DNA of 64,000 bases from Candidatus Nitrotoga sp. M5 (GTDB lineage: Bacteria; Pseudomonadota; Gammaproteobacteria; Burkholderiales; Gallionellaceae). Numbering within the stretch: the first letter of the stretch is position 1; each line of letters opens with the position of its first letter. Shown piece by piece: positions 47,589 through 56,922 of this stretch. Made by a program: the position numbers and the translations under genes. The stretch lies in assembly GCF_927904885.1 (NCBI RefSeq), contig NZ_CAKMNW010000052.1, positions 54,374 through 118,373 of the forward strand, written 5' to 3'. A model generated the notes under the pieces. That model made no database searches and was not told the DNA's origin. It saw nothing but the letters and a program-made list of their open reading frames with translations.

Positions 47589-48949
47589 TGGAAACCCAAC
47601 ATACATCTTCCTTTTCAGCGCCAGAACTCGTTGCGCTATCGCGTGTGGAAACAGTACCACTGGCCGGTCGGCTTGCTCGTTCCTTACTGATACTTTTTTT
47701 TATTTTAATGGTCTTGCTGGCTTTTACGCCCTGGCAACAAAATGTGCGCGGCATAGGGCGCGTTGTTGCCTATGCGCCTGCAGAGCGCCAACAAATAATC
47801 AGCGCACCAGTGGAAGGTCGGGTAGGTCGCTGGCTGGTTAGAGAGGGTACACAAGTTAAACAGGGTGCAGTGCTAGCGGAATTACTCGACAATGACCCGT
47901 TGTTGATGCAACGCCTGGCAAGTGAACAGCATGCTTTATTGGCCAGACAGGTTGCCACCGACAGTCGCGTCAATACTTTTCACGAGCAGTTGCGCATGGC
48001 GGAACAAGCACGACCACAAGCGTTATCCGCTGCCGAGTCGCGTGTCAACATGGCCCGTGAACGCCGCAAAGCTGCCGAGCAATTGGTAGATGCTGCCAAG
48101 GCTGCCCGGCAAACCGCCTCATTGAATTTGTCGCGACAACAGCAATTACAAGGTAAGGGTTTGGCCTCGCAACGTACCTTGGAGCTATCACAACTGGAAA
48201 TGGCACAACGCGAAGCTGAGGTCAAACGGGCGCAATCCGGATTGCATGCGGCAAAAAACGAAATCGATGCGTTGAGCGCGGACAGACAAAAACTCACTGC
48301 TGATGCTGCAGCGGCGATCGAAAAAGCGCGAGCCGAACTTAACAAAGCTGTTGAAGATCAGAATTACGTCATCGCCGATTTATTAAAACTGGAAACTCGG
48401 CTGGCGCGCCAGCAAACGCAAACGGTCACCGCACCACAAGACGGCACGGTGTTACGCTTACTGGCCAATCCCGGCGCTGAACTCGTGAAAGCCGGTCAGG
48501 CATTAGCGATTTTGATTCCCGATAGCGAACAACGTGCTGTCGAACTATGGGTAGATGGTAATGACCTGCCCTTGATTGTCATCGGCAGCCGGGCGCGCTT
48601 GCAGTTTGAAGGCTATCCAGCGATACAATTTGGCGGCTGGCCGTCATTTTCGGTAGGCTCATTCGCCGGTAGGGTAGCGCTGATCGACGCCACCGACGAC
48701 GGTAAAGGCAATTTCCGTGTCTTAATTATAGCGGATGCTGATGACGATGTTGCCTGGCCCAGTATGCGGTTCCTGCGCCAAGGTGTGCGTGTCAACGGTT
48801 GGGTGTTGCTAAGCCAGGTGACCCTGGGTTACGAGTTATGGCGGATTTTCAATGGCTTTCCGATGCTGATATTGCCGGAACTTAATGAAATGGGAAACCC
48901 CAAGGGTGAAAATGATAGTCATGTCAATCACGAGAAAAAAGGTTCATGA
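47588..48949 (+). CDS. HlyD-family periplasmic adaptor (membrane fusion protein)
   Basis: A 453-residue adaptor with one N-terminal helix (LLILFFILMVLLAF), the lipoyl half SAPVEGRVGRWLVREGTQVKQG, a long helical hairpin (about 85-270, Ala/Glu/Arg/Gln-rich), the second lipoyl half VTAPQDGTVLRLLANPGAELVKAG and a C-terminal beta-barrel. It would bridge the ABC subunit to the outer-membrane channel. It overlaps the ABC stop codon by one base and the TolC start by four (ATGA). The C-terminus is charged and longer than needed. Confidence 0.9.
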   Translation: METQHTSSFSAPELVALSRVETVPLAGRLARSLLILFFILMVLLAFTPWQQNVRGIGRVVAYAPAERQQIISAPVEGRVGRWLVREGTQVKQGAVLAELLDNDPLLMQRLASEQHALLARQVATDSRVNTFHEQLRMAEQARPQALSAAESRVNMARERRKAAEQLVDAAKAARQTASLNLSRQQQLQGKGLASQRTLELSQLEMAQREAEVKRAQSGLHAAKNEIDALSADRQKLTADAAAAIEKARAELNKAVEDQNYVIADLLKLETRLARQQTQTVTAPQDGTVLRLLANPGAELVKAGQALAILIPDSEQRAVELWVDGNDLPLIVIGSRARLQFEGYPAIQFGGWPSFSVGSFAGRVALIDATDDGKGNFRVLIIADADDDVAWPSMRFLRQGVRVNGWVLLSQVTLGYELWRIFNGFPMLILPELNEMGNPKGENDSHVNHEKKGS

Positions 48950-50346
48950 AGAAGATCGTCATTTTGAAGTTCGCGCTCTTGTTCAGCTGGCTGATGGTCG
49001 GGAATGCCAGCGCCTCCACCGAGCCATTAACTCTGGATGAGGTGCAGAGCTCAGCGCAGCAAGCTTTCCCGAGTTTGCTGGCCGCTAAACAGCGCCAGCG
49101 CGTCGCTGAAGGCGAATATATGACGGCGGAAGGCGCATTTGATACAGTGTTAAAAGTGCAAAACCGCTGGTCAGCGGCTGGCTTGTATCAAAACCGGAAT
49201 AACGATGTCAGTATTGAACAGCCCACCAGTTTAGGAGGTACGACATTCTTCGGAGGCTGGCGACGCGGCACAGGCGATTATCCGGTTTACGACGGCAAAA
49301 ATCTGACGGCCACAGACGGCGAAGCAAGGCTTGGCGTTAACATCCCGCTGTGGCGTAATCGCGAAATCGACCAACGCCGCGCCAGCCTAAAACAGGCGGA
49401 ACTAGGTCAAATAATTGCTGGTCATGAATATGATCAGATCCTGCTGGAAATCCGTCGACTGGCTGCTCACCGTTATTGGGATTGGGTGCTGGCTGGCCAG
49501 CGTTTGCAGATTGCTGAACGTTTGCTGCACATTGCCGAACAACGCGATGCCGGGATACGCAAGCGGGTGACTGCCGGAGATATTCCTGAATTTGAGGCTT
49601 TGGACAATCGACGGGCAATTATCGAACGGCGCGAGCGCCGGGTGATGGCCCAGCGGATGCTGGAACAAAGCGCGATCCAATTGTCTCTGTATTGGCGTGA
49701 TGCCGAGGATCAGCCGCGCATGCCCACCGCCGAACAATTGCCATCCGGTTTTCCTGGTCGAGAACCAGCGGTCACGCTGGATTACCCTAAAGCCTTGCAA
49801 ATAGCGCAAGCACAAAGACCAGAATTACGTCGACTCGAAATGCAAAGTCGGCAAACAGAAACAAATCTGGAGCTGCAACAAAACCAACGCGCTCCCGAAA
49901 TCGATTTATCAGTGATGGGTGCCAAGGATATAGGCAACGGCAAGGGCAGTCTCAATCGCAATGAATTATATGTGGGTCTAAATTTCAATATGCCCTTGCA
50001 GCGCCGAGTCGCCAGCGGTCGTGCTCAAGTTGCTGGCGCCAATCTGCAACGATTGAACTTGGAGCGTGTGTTACAGAAGGATCGCATTGCTGCCGAAGTG
50101 AAAGATATTTTGTCAGCCTTGTTTGCTGCACGTAAGCGCTGGACACTCACTCTATTGCAACAATCAGCCGCCCAGAAGCTCGAGTCAGGCGAGCGTACCC
50201 GTTTTGAACTAGGCGACAGCACCCTGTTATTTGTCAACCTACGTGAAATAGCCAACGGCGATGCGGCCTTACAGGCCTCTGAAGCCGCCAGTAACTTGTT
50301 CAAAGGGTATGCTGATTACCAGGCGGCATTGGGTATGACGGAGTAA
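48946..50346 (+). CDS. TolC-family outer-membrane efflux protein
   Basis: A 466-residue outer-membrane channel component with a signal peptide (VILKFALLFSWLMVGNASA). It shows the two-repeat helical pattern of the family: LTLDEVQSSAQQAFPSLLAAKQR, then the second repeat LDYPKALQIAQAQRPELRRLEM and a final AAQKLESGERTRFELGDSTLL. With the preceding ABC and HlyD genes it makes up a complete tripartite exporter. The coding overlaps mean strict co-translation. A substrate gene is not visible. Confidence 0.88.
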   Translation: MKKIVILKFALLFSWLMVGNASASTEPLTLDEVQSSAQQAFPSLLAAKQRQRVAEGEYMTAEGAFDTVLKVQNRWSAAGLYQNRNNDVSIEQPTSLGGTTFFGGWRRGTGDYPVYDGKNLTATDGEARLGVNIPLWRNREIDQRRASLKQAELGQIIAGHEYDQILLEIRRLAAHRYWDWVLAGQRLQIAERLLHIAEQRDAGIRKRVTAGDIPEFEALDNRRAIIERRERRVMAQRMLEQSAIQLSLYWRDAEDQPRMPTAEQLPSGFPGREPAVTLDYPKALQIAQAQRPELRRLEMQSRQTETNLELQQNQRAPEIDLSVMGAKDIGNGKGSLNRNELYVGLNFNMPLQRRVASGRAQVAGANLQRLNLERVLQKDRIAAEVKDILSALFAARKRWTLTLLQQSAAQKLESGERTRFELGDSTLLFVNLREIANGDAALQASEAASNLFKGYADYQAALGMTE

Positions 50347-50583
50347 AATAGTAAGTGCATGTATGGCTTGCTCCCTTACGCGATTGGTTACTACAATAAA
50401 TACAGTAAGCATGACATTGACGTACTGTTTTGGAGTGGGGATTATGATTTGGGTTAATGAAATGCGAAGGCGTTTTGAGGGGGTACCTCTGAGTCAGACT
50501 GCTGCGAACATTGTCAGACTTCGCGCTGCCCTGAACGCTTCATTCGTGCGGCTGAATATTGTGACTATCAGGAAATATTTGTG
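50347..50583. other. Spacer between the TolC and SDR genes
   Basis: About 237 bases. A 73-codon frame at 50363-50584 is weak and has no family similarity; it probably does not encode a protein. AGGA about 10 bases before the SDR start serves as its ribosome site. Confidence 0.3.
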
Positions 50584-51309
50584 ATGCATTATTATTTTAT
50601 AACCGGCACATCTTTTGGTCTGGGCAAGGCCATAGCAGAGGCATTGTTGCAACGCGAAGATGTTTTTGTATATGGAATCTCACGAACATCTTCTATCTCT
50701 CATGCACACTACAAACATTTGTTTGCGGACTTGAGCAATCCGTCTCAGCTTTCGTCCATTATTAAAGTCTTTGAATCGTCATTTACAAACCAGGATTCTT
50801 TATATCTGATTAATAATGCTGGCGTGATTGATCCAATCAAATATCTTGGAGGCTTTACAGAAGAAGAGATATTACTTCTTATGCACGTAAATCTGATAAG
50901 CCCGATACAATTAATGAATGCTTTTTTAAAAATTCCACACAAAGTAAAAAAGAGAATAGTTATAAATGTATCTTCGGGTGCTGCCTCAAAAGTAACCGAT
51001 GGTTGGTCTTTATATGGTTCAGCGAAGGCAGCTCTCGACCACGCATCTCTTCATGTAGCCAAAGAGTTGGAGCTAACTGGTACGGCAAATACTCATATTT
51101 TTTCAGTAGCGCCAGGGGTTGTAGACACACCTATGCAAGCGAAAATTAGAGCTGTGTCAAAGCATTCATTTTCGATGCTTGATCGATTTATAGACTTACA
51201 TGAAACCAATTCATTGGACACTCCTGAGCACGTTGCACAAAAATATTTGAAAATACTGGATGAACCTCAAGCATTCCCCAAAGTTGTTTTTTCTGCGCGT
51301 GAGATTTAA
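50584..51309 (+). CDS. Short-chain dehydrogenase/reductase
   Basis: A 241-residue NAD(P)-dependent oxidoreductase. The Rossmann start FITGTSFGLGKAIAEAL holds the TGxxxGxG motif; NNAGV is present; the catalytic Ser sits in VINVSSGAAS and the YxxxK in LYGSAKAALDHAS. The end VAPGVVDTPMQ is typical. It resembles benzil/sepiapterin reductase-type members, but substrate and pathway are unknown. The ATG at 50584 is preferred over the GTG three bases upstream. AT-rich compared with the exporter genes. Confidence 0.9.
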   Translation: MHYYFITGTSFGLGKAIAEALLQREDVFVYGISRTSSISHAHYKHLFADLSNPSQLSSIIKVFESSFTNQDSLYLINNAGVIDPIKYLGGFTEEEILLLMHVNLISPIQLMNAFLKIPHKVKKRIVINVSSGAASKVTDGWSLYGSAKAALDHASLHVAKELELTGTANTHIFSVAPGVVDTPMQAKIRAVSKHSFSMLDRFIDLHETNSLDTPEHVAQKYLKILDEPQAFPKVVFSAREI

Positions 51310-51603
51310 CAAACAATTAACTTAATATCATTCAACAGAACCAAAAAATATAACTTGAACTTTCGGTCACACGGTGAATAATTCAGTGTTTTCCTAGGTC
51401 AAGTCAAAATTTTCAAGATAAATTCTGCCCAGATTTTTTTCTGTTTTTATTTTCACGTCATGCCTCCCGCTTAGCTTTTATAATCAAAGTGCCTCAATCA
51501 AGTTTCGTTAGTGAGTAGCTTCACAAACTGCAGGTCACGAGGTGCTATATAGTTTTATATTCTCTTTCTCAAACGAAAAATAATTGAATTATCGGATTTA
51601 TTA
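51310..51603. other. Intergenic region before regB
   Basis: About 290 bases, AT-rich, with no gene; the promoter of the regB-like gene should lie here but is not clear. Confidence 0.3.
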
Positions 51604-52872
51604 ATGGAGTCATTTGTTTCTTTCTCGATGTCGTCACCCGTAAACCTACGACGTGTGCTGGTGCTCAAAAATATCGCTGTGGTTGGTCTAACATTGGCGG
51701 TGCTGGTGGTTGCAAAAGGAATGGGAATGCCGTTGCCATTCGAAGTGATCGGGACGGTGCTACTGGTTCTCAATATACTCACCTGGGTACGGTTTAAACT
51801 TCCATGGCCAGTGCAAGAAATCGAAGTGTTTGGACAGTTGGTGCTGGATGTTCTGTTACTAAGCACGTTGCTCTATCTGGCTGGGGGTACCACTAATCCG
51901 TTTGTGCTACTGCTATTGTTACCGCTTACAATAGCCGCCGCTACACTATTGGCTATTTACGCTTGGTTATTGGCCGTGTTAATCGTGGCTTGCTATACGT
52001 TCTTGATGTTCGTTTACATTCCGCTGCCGCATTTTCATATTGACACCGATTCCCCCCTTGACTCAAGTGCTTGGCTCATGTGGTTCGGGTTCGTGCTGGG
52101 CGTGGGGTTAGTCGGTTACTATGTGGTGAAGATGGGCAACACCTTGCGCGAACGTGAGCGCATGTTGGCGGAAGTGCGTGAAAACGCACTTCGTGATGAA
52201 CATCTGGTGGCGCTTGGCACACTGGCAGTGGGTGCTGCACATGAACTGGGCACGCCCCTGGGAACGATGGCAGTAGTGCTTAAGGAACTTGAACATGAAT
52301 ATGCGATGCAACCAGAACTGGTGAAAGATCTGCACTTGTTACGTGATCAAGTGACGAGTTGTAAAAACACGCTTTCCCTTATGCTTTCGTCCACAGAACA
52401 AGCGCGTGCGGAAAGTGGTTACAGTATTGCGTTAGATAGTTATCTTGCGGATTTACTCGCGCAATGGCACAGCATGCGTCCCTCTGCGCAGGTGAGCTAT
52501 CGTTGGACGGGACCATCTCCTGCACCGAAGATTATAGCGGAGCTAGTGTTAGGCCAAGTTATCACTAATATTCTAAACAATGCTGCTGATGCTTCGGAAC
52601 ACAGTGTAGAAGTGGAGGCCAGTTGTAATGCTGAGCAATTGAAGATTGAAATCTCTGATCGCGGCAATGGCTTGACCCCATCTGCTAAAACTAATGCCGG
52701 AAAATTATTTTTTACTACTAAAGAAAGCGGGCGAGGACTTGGATTGTTTCTGGTTAATGCCACACTGCGCCGGTTTGGTGGTGCCCTCTCATTATCGAAT
52801 CGGGATGGCGGGGGAGTGTGCACTTGCGTGACAATGCCCTTGGCTAGTTTACGTGTGACGAATGCAATATGA
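51604..52872 (+). CDS. regB: RegB/PrrB-type redox sensor histidine kinase
   Basis: A 422-residue membrane kinase with six predicted N-terminal helices. It carries the family's quinone-site motif GGTTNPF in the third or fourth helix, the phospho-acceptor His213 in GAAHELGTPLG, and a Cys253 in RDQVTSCKNTL at the position of the redox-active Cys of RegB. The HATPase domain has NNAADAS, SDRGNGL and GRGLGLFLVNATL. It senses ubiquinone or redox state and phosphorylates RegA. The regA gene overlaps its stop by four bases (ATGA). Confidence 0.93.
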   Translation: MESFVSFSMSSPVNLRRVLVLKNIAVVGLTLAVLVVAKGMGMPLPFEVIGTVLLVLNILTWVRFKLPWPVQEIEVFGQLVLDVLLLSTLLYLAGGTTNPFVLLLLLPLTIAAATLLAIYAWLLAVLIVACYTFLMFVYIPLPHFHIDTDSPLDSSAWLMWFGFVLGVGLVGYYVVKMGNTLRERERMLAEVRENALRDEHLVALGTLAVGAAHELGTPLGTMAVVLKELEHEYAMQPELVKDLHLLRDQVTSCKNTLSLMLSSTEQARAESGYSIALDSYLADLLAQWHSMRPSAQVSYRWTGPSPAPKIIAELVLGQVITNILNNAADASEHSVEVEASCNAEQLKIEISDRGNGLTPSAKTNAGKLFFTTKESGRGLGLFLVNATLRRFGGALSLSNRDGGGVCTCVTMPLASLRVTNAI

Positions 52873-53456
52873 CTTTGCCAGGATTGGAAAACTCGTTGTT
52901 GCGCACACTGCTGCTGGTAGATGATGACGTTACCTATTGCACAGTGTTAGCGAAGGCTCTTGCGCGGCGGGGTTTCGTGGTAAGTGTAGCAAACAATGTG
53001 AATGAAGCCATACAAATGATTGCGCAAAATCTTCCCACTCACGCTGTGGTTGATTTAAAGATGCCCGGGCAGTCAGGTTTAACATTGGTTGCATACATCA
53101 AGGAGCGTAAGTCTGACGCGCGTATCGTGGTACTTACCGGCTATTCGAGCATTGCAACCGCTGTGGAAGCCGTGAAGCTGGGTGCGACATACTATCTGGC
53201 CAAGCCTGCGGATGCGGATGAAATTGTCGCTGCTTTTGACCATCAACCAGGCGTAGCTGAAGCGGCCATTGTAACGAAACCAATGTCAATGGATCGTCTC
53301 GAGTGGGAGCATTTGCAAAAGGTGCTTGCAGACTGTGGCGGTAATATTTCCGCTGCCGCACGTACACTTAATATGCATCGGCGCACGTTACAACGTAAGT
53401 TGTTGAAACATCCGGCTCCTGAACGAGGTGACAGGCTGTTAGCTCAGAAAAAATAA
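52869..53456 (+). CDS. regA: RegA/PrrA-type response regulator
   Basis: A 195-residue redox response regulator. The receiver has DDD early, the phospho-acceptor Asp62 in AVVDLKMPGQSGL, then TGYSSIATAVEAVKLGA and the conserved Lys in LAKPADADEI. The C-terminal Fis-type helix-turn-helix GNISAAARTLNMHRRTLQRK is very close to RegA. Targets are typically respiration, carbon and nitrogen fixation genes. Co-translated with the kinase. Confidence 0.94.
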   Translation: MTLPGLENSLLRTLLLVDDDVTYCTVLAKALARRGFVVSVANNVNEAIQMIAQNLPTHAVVDLKMPGQSGLTLVAYIKERKSDARIVVLTGYSSIATAVEAVKLGATYYLAKPADADEIVAAFDHQPGVAEAAIVTKPMSMDRLEWEHLQKVLADCGGNISAAARTLNMHRRTLQRKLLKHPAPERGDRLLAQKK

Positions 53457-53519
53457 CAATAGCCTGATGTGCGCCAAGACTGAAAAGCAGTTTATAACCG
53501 GTTTAACGGCTATCTGGGG

Positions 53520-53972
53520 TCAATGCTTGCCAGTACTGCCAAAACCGTCACTTCCGCGCTGACTTACAGGGAAGTCCTGGACTATATTGAGTTGCATTTG
53601 CAGTACCGGCACAATTATCAGTTGTGCTATACGATCCAGTGGCATTAGAGAAAATGGGTGCTGTCCACGGTTCCAGATAGAAATAAATATCTGGCCTTGA
53701 TAGTCGGAATCGATTAATCCGACCAAATTGCCCAACACAATCCCGTGTTTGTGTCCAAGTCCGGAGCGTGGCAAGATCATCGCGGCGCACTGCGGGTCGG
53801 CCAGATGAATTGCAATGCCGCTCGGGATGAGATCGCATTGGCCGGGCTGGATAATCATACATTGCTCAATGCAAGCGCGTAAATCTATCCCCGCCGATCC
53901 GGGTGTGGCGTAAGCGGGTGGGTGCTCATGCAAGCGCGGATCGAGAATTTTTACATCCACAGTTTTTTTCAT
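53520..53972 (-). CDS. dut: dUTP diphosphatase
   Basis: A trimeric dUTPase that hydrolyses dUTP to dUMP and keeps uracil out of DNA. The 150 residues show all five motifs: [44 protein letters not shown] and [12 protein letters not shown]. The fifth carries Ser-Asp where most members have Gly-Ala/Gly. Separated from coaBC by two bases, so the two are an operon (coaBC first). Confidence 0.96.
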   Translation of the reverse strand: MKKTVDVKILDPRLHEHPPAYATPGSAGIDLRACIEQCMIIQPGQCDLIPSGIAIHLADPQCAAMILPRSGLGHKHGIVLGNLVGLIDSDYQGQIFISIWNRGQHPFSLMPLDRIAQLIIVPVLQMQLNIVQDFPVSQRGSDGFGSTGKH

Positions 53973-53974
53973 AA

Positions 53975-55168
53975 TTAATTTCCTTGCCGGTAAAGTTTGA
54001 TTACGTGTTGCAACAAAGCCCGCGCCAGTGTGAGCTTATCCGCGCGCGGCAATACATGCTCGCCCGCATCGTCAAATAAAACCAATTCGTTGTCATCTGC
54101 ACCAATTGCTTGCTGAACTAGATTGGCTGCGAGTAGTGGAACTTTTTTGGTTTTGCGCTTTGTTGCAGCGTATTCGTGCAGGTTGTGGCTTTCAGCCGCA
54201 AACCCTACGCAGAATGGTGGCTTTGGAAGCCCTGTGACATATCCCAGGATATCTGGATTGGGTAATAATTCCAGTGTTAGTCCGCTTGCACTCTTCTTCA
54301 TTTTTTGTTTGTTCGGTTGCGCTACGCGATAATCAGCTACGGCTGCAACACTGATAAAAATGTTGACATCTGCGACATGATTTTTAACTAAGTCGAACAT
54401 TTCAGCAGCACTGGTGACATTCATCAGCACGGCGCCATGGGGGCTGGATAAGGCTGTTGGGCCGGAAATTAACGTAACTTCCGCACCAAGTTCCAGCGCG
54501 GCTTGTGCGATGGCATAGCCCATCTTACCGGAGCTGCGATTAGTCATGCCGCGGACTGCGTCAATTGCTTCGTAGGTTGGCCCGGCAGTCAGCAGAACTT
54601 TCACACCGGATAGTAGTTTGGGCTGAAAAAAAGCAACCACAGCGCGTGCCAACTCTACGGGTTCCTGCATGCGTCCCATTCCTTCCTCGCCACAGGCTTG
54701 TGTACCGCTGACAGGGCCTAAAATAGTTACACCATCAGCAACGAGTTGCTGGATATTGCGTTGCGTGGCTGGATTTTCCCACATTTGTTTATTCATTGCC
54801 GGAGCGAGCAGTAACGGACAATTGCGAGCCAAGCACAGCGTGGAAAGCAGGTCATCGGCCAAGCCATGAGCCAGCTTAGCGATGAAGTCAGCAGTGGCCG
54901 GCGCAATTATGATGGCGTCAGTGGCACGACTTAGGCTGATGTGTGCCATGTGGTCAGCAGTGTGTTCGCCCCACTGATTGCTGTACACCGGCTTGCCGGA
55001 TAGCGCCTGCATGGTGGTTGGCGTAATGAAGTGGGTCGCAGCTTCAGTCATCGCAACCTGAATTTGTATGCCCTGATTTACCAATAGACGGGTTAATTCG
55101 GCACATTTATAGGCGGCAATACCTCCGCTGATGCCAAGCACAATACGTTTAGTTTGAATTTGTTCCAT
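53975..55168 (-). CDS. coaBC: Bifunctional phosphopantothenoylcysteine decarboxylase/synthase CoaBC
   Basis: Two steps of coenzyme A synthesis in one protein. Started at the ATG at 55168 (397 residues). The N-terminal flavoprotein decarboxylase half has [50 protein letters not shown] and [10 protein letters not shown]. The synthase half has [35 protein letters not shown]-like [20 protein letters not shown], and FVGFAAES. It is divergent from radC. Confidence 0.96.
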   Translation of the reverse strand: MEQIQTKRIVLGISGGIAAYKCAELTRLLVNQGIQIQVAMTEAATHFITPTTMQALSGKPVYSNQWGEHTADHMAHISLSRATDAIIIAPATADFIAKLAHGLADDLLSTLCLARNCPLLLAPAMNKQMWENPATQRNIQQLVADGVTILGPVSGTQACGEEGMGRMQEPVELARAVVAFFQPKLLSGVKVLLTAGPTYEAIDAVRGMTNRSSGKMGYAIAQAALELGAEVTLISGPTALSSPHGAVLMNVTSAAEMFDLVKNHVADVNIFISVAAVADYRVAQPNKQKMKKSASGLTLELLPNPDILGYVTGLPKPPFCVGFAAESHNLHEYAATKRKTKKVPLLAANLVQQAIGADDNELVLFDDAGEHVLPRADKLTLARALLQHVIKLYRQGN

Positions 55169-55238
55169 AATGCTGCGCATCTTAGCAAGAACTACAGTTC
55201 TTTATCAAAAAACCACAATGCTTAGGCAGAGGAGGGCA

Positions 55239-55913
55239 ATGGGAATTAACAATTGGCCTGAGGGGGAGCGGCCGCGCGAGAAGTTAATCCAGCGTGGTGC
55301 GGCCTCACTCTCGGATGCCGAGCTGCTGGCAATATTTCTGCGTACCGGTGTAGTGGGTAAAAGTGCGGTAGATTTGGCGCGTGATTTGCTTACCGAGTTC
55401 GGCACACTTACTCGTTTATTTGCAGCTAGCCAGGAAGAATTTTCTAATATATACGGCATGGGGCAGGCCAAATATGTTCAGTTGCAAGCTGTACTGGAAA
55501 TGTCGCGGCGTGCCTTGCAAGAGGTAATGCGCATGGGTGATGCGCTGAACTCACCGGGCGCGGTGCGAGATTATCTTCGATTGCTATTGCGTGGACGCGA
55601 ACAGGAAGTATTCTTGGTAGCCTTCCTTACTGCACAAAACCGTGTGATTGCTTCAGAAGAAATGTTCCACGGTACACTCACCCAAACCAGTGTGTATCCG
55701 CGCGAAGTGGTAAAACGTGCGTTGTATCATAACGCCGCTGGAGTAATCTTGGCACACAATCATCCTTCAGGTGTGACAGAGCCCAGTCAGTCCGATCGCC
55801 TACTCACCGAAACCCTCAAGCAAGCACTCGCGCTGGTGGATGTTCGCGTTCTTGATCACTTCATTGTGGCAGGCGCTGGTTGCTTATCTTTTGCAGAGCG
55901 AGGAATACTGTAA
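55239..55913 (+). CDS. radC: DNA repair protein RadC (JAMM family)
   Basis: A RadC/YicR protein of 224 residues. The start at 55239 ([16 protein letters not shown]) follows AGGAGGG and matches the usual N-terminus; the longer frame overlaps the coaBC promoter. A helix-hairpin-helix half ([19 protein letters not shown]) leads to the JAMM/MPN+ domain with the metal motif [14 protein letters not shown]. Its role in repair is disputed; it is a metalloprotein of unclear substrate. Confidence 0.95.
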   Translation: MGINNWPEGERPREKLIQRGAASLSDAELLAIFLRTGVVGKSAVDLARDLLTEFGTLTRLFAASQEEFSNIYGMGQAKYVQLQAVLEMSRRALQEVMRMGDALNSPGAVRDYLRLLLRGREQEVFLVAFLTAQNRVIASEEMFHGTLTQTSVYPREVVKRALYHNAAGVILAHNHPSGVTEPSQSDRLLTETLKQALALVDVRVLDHFIVAGAGCLSFAERGIL

Positions 55914-56922
55914 TAGCTTTTTAGCTGGCTTCTAAAATTCCCCAGCTAGCCTTCATTTCTAAGCTTTAAAAATGACTCTGTATCGATCAATTCAAATGCA
56001 GCGACAGGTTTTAGTTGTCAGTGGCAACAGTTTGGATATGACGTCACCTCCTGCCTGTCAGGCTAATTGCCGCGAAAAAATAAACTATGAGACATAGAGG
56101 AACAATGTGATAACCTTAATCAGAAGCATTTATCGAGCAGGCGTTATTCAAGGTTTTGTATCGTGGCGAGCGGACCGTGAATTCGGACGAGATAGGATTG
56201 AGCATCCATCATCACATGTAAAAGAATTTGATTAAAAGACGACGATGGCTGGAGGCGTGTAGGACAAAAAATTGTGACGCCCGCGCATCGCCACAAAGGA
56301 ATTGATGTCTCGATTTTAAATGAACGAGCCATAATCATTATGAAGTAGCAAAGCTACACCAGCCGGAACGCTGGAGTAACGCCACCCAAAACTGGCAGTC
56401 AGTCCTCATCGTACTCACCTGAACCTGGTTAGCACGTAAAGTATTGCAATATCAAGGATATTTAGCGTAAAAAAAACAGCATGAATATAATCATTCAAAC
56501 AACAACAAGTTCGACAATCCCCGATTGTAAGTATTGCTTTTATTGGTTGAACTATGTAATGGGTAATGGCTGATACTTTTATCTAAATAGAAATAAGTAT
56601 CATTATTAGTTGCTTTCTCATTAATTTTTAAATAGACTTGTTGTAGACCATTAAGTAAAAATAAATGAAGTCAATCAGGAATGACATTAAGTTAAGGCTT
56701 TTTAGCATGCCTAAACCACAACTGAAGCGAGCACTGGCGCGGACCTTACAATATTTAACTTTGTTAAAGAAGCTTAACTGAGTGGAATTAGGGTCAAATA
56801 GATATTATTTCAAGGAGATTGTCGAGTAAATTTCAAAACCAAAACCAAAACTCAAGCCAGCCAATACTGACTACAAAAAGTCATGATAGCCAGCCATAAA
56901 ATATCAACAATATGGAGCTGTC
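55914..56922. other. Intergenic region with a possible Fur box upstream of the TonB receptor
   Basis: About 1 kb with no credible gene. A hairpin TAGCTGG (55922-55928)/CCAGCTA (55942-55948) follows radC. The sequence is AT-rich toward the receptor. A Fur-like sequence is at 56590-56608. Other short frames are not supported. Confidence 0.35.
56590..56608 (-). promoter_or_regulatory. Possible Fur box
   Basis: The minus strand reads TAATAATGATACTTATTTC, which shares 12-13 of 19 positions with the GATAATGATAATCATTATC consensus, about 315 bases before the receptor ATG. The distance is rather large, so this is tentative. Confidence 0.35.

Noticed and set aside
50363..50584. 73-codon ORF before the SDR gene
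   Set aside because: No ribosome site or similarity; overlaps the SDR start region.
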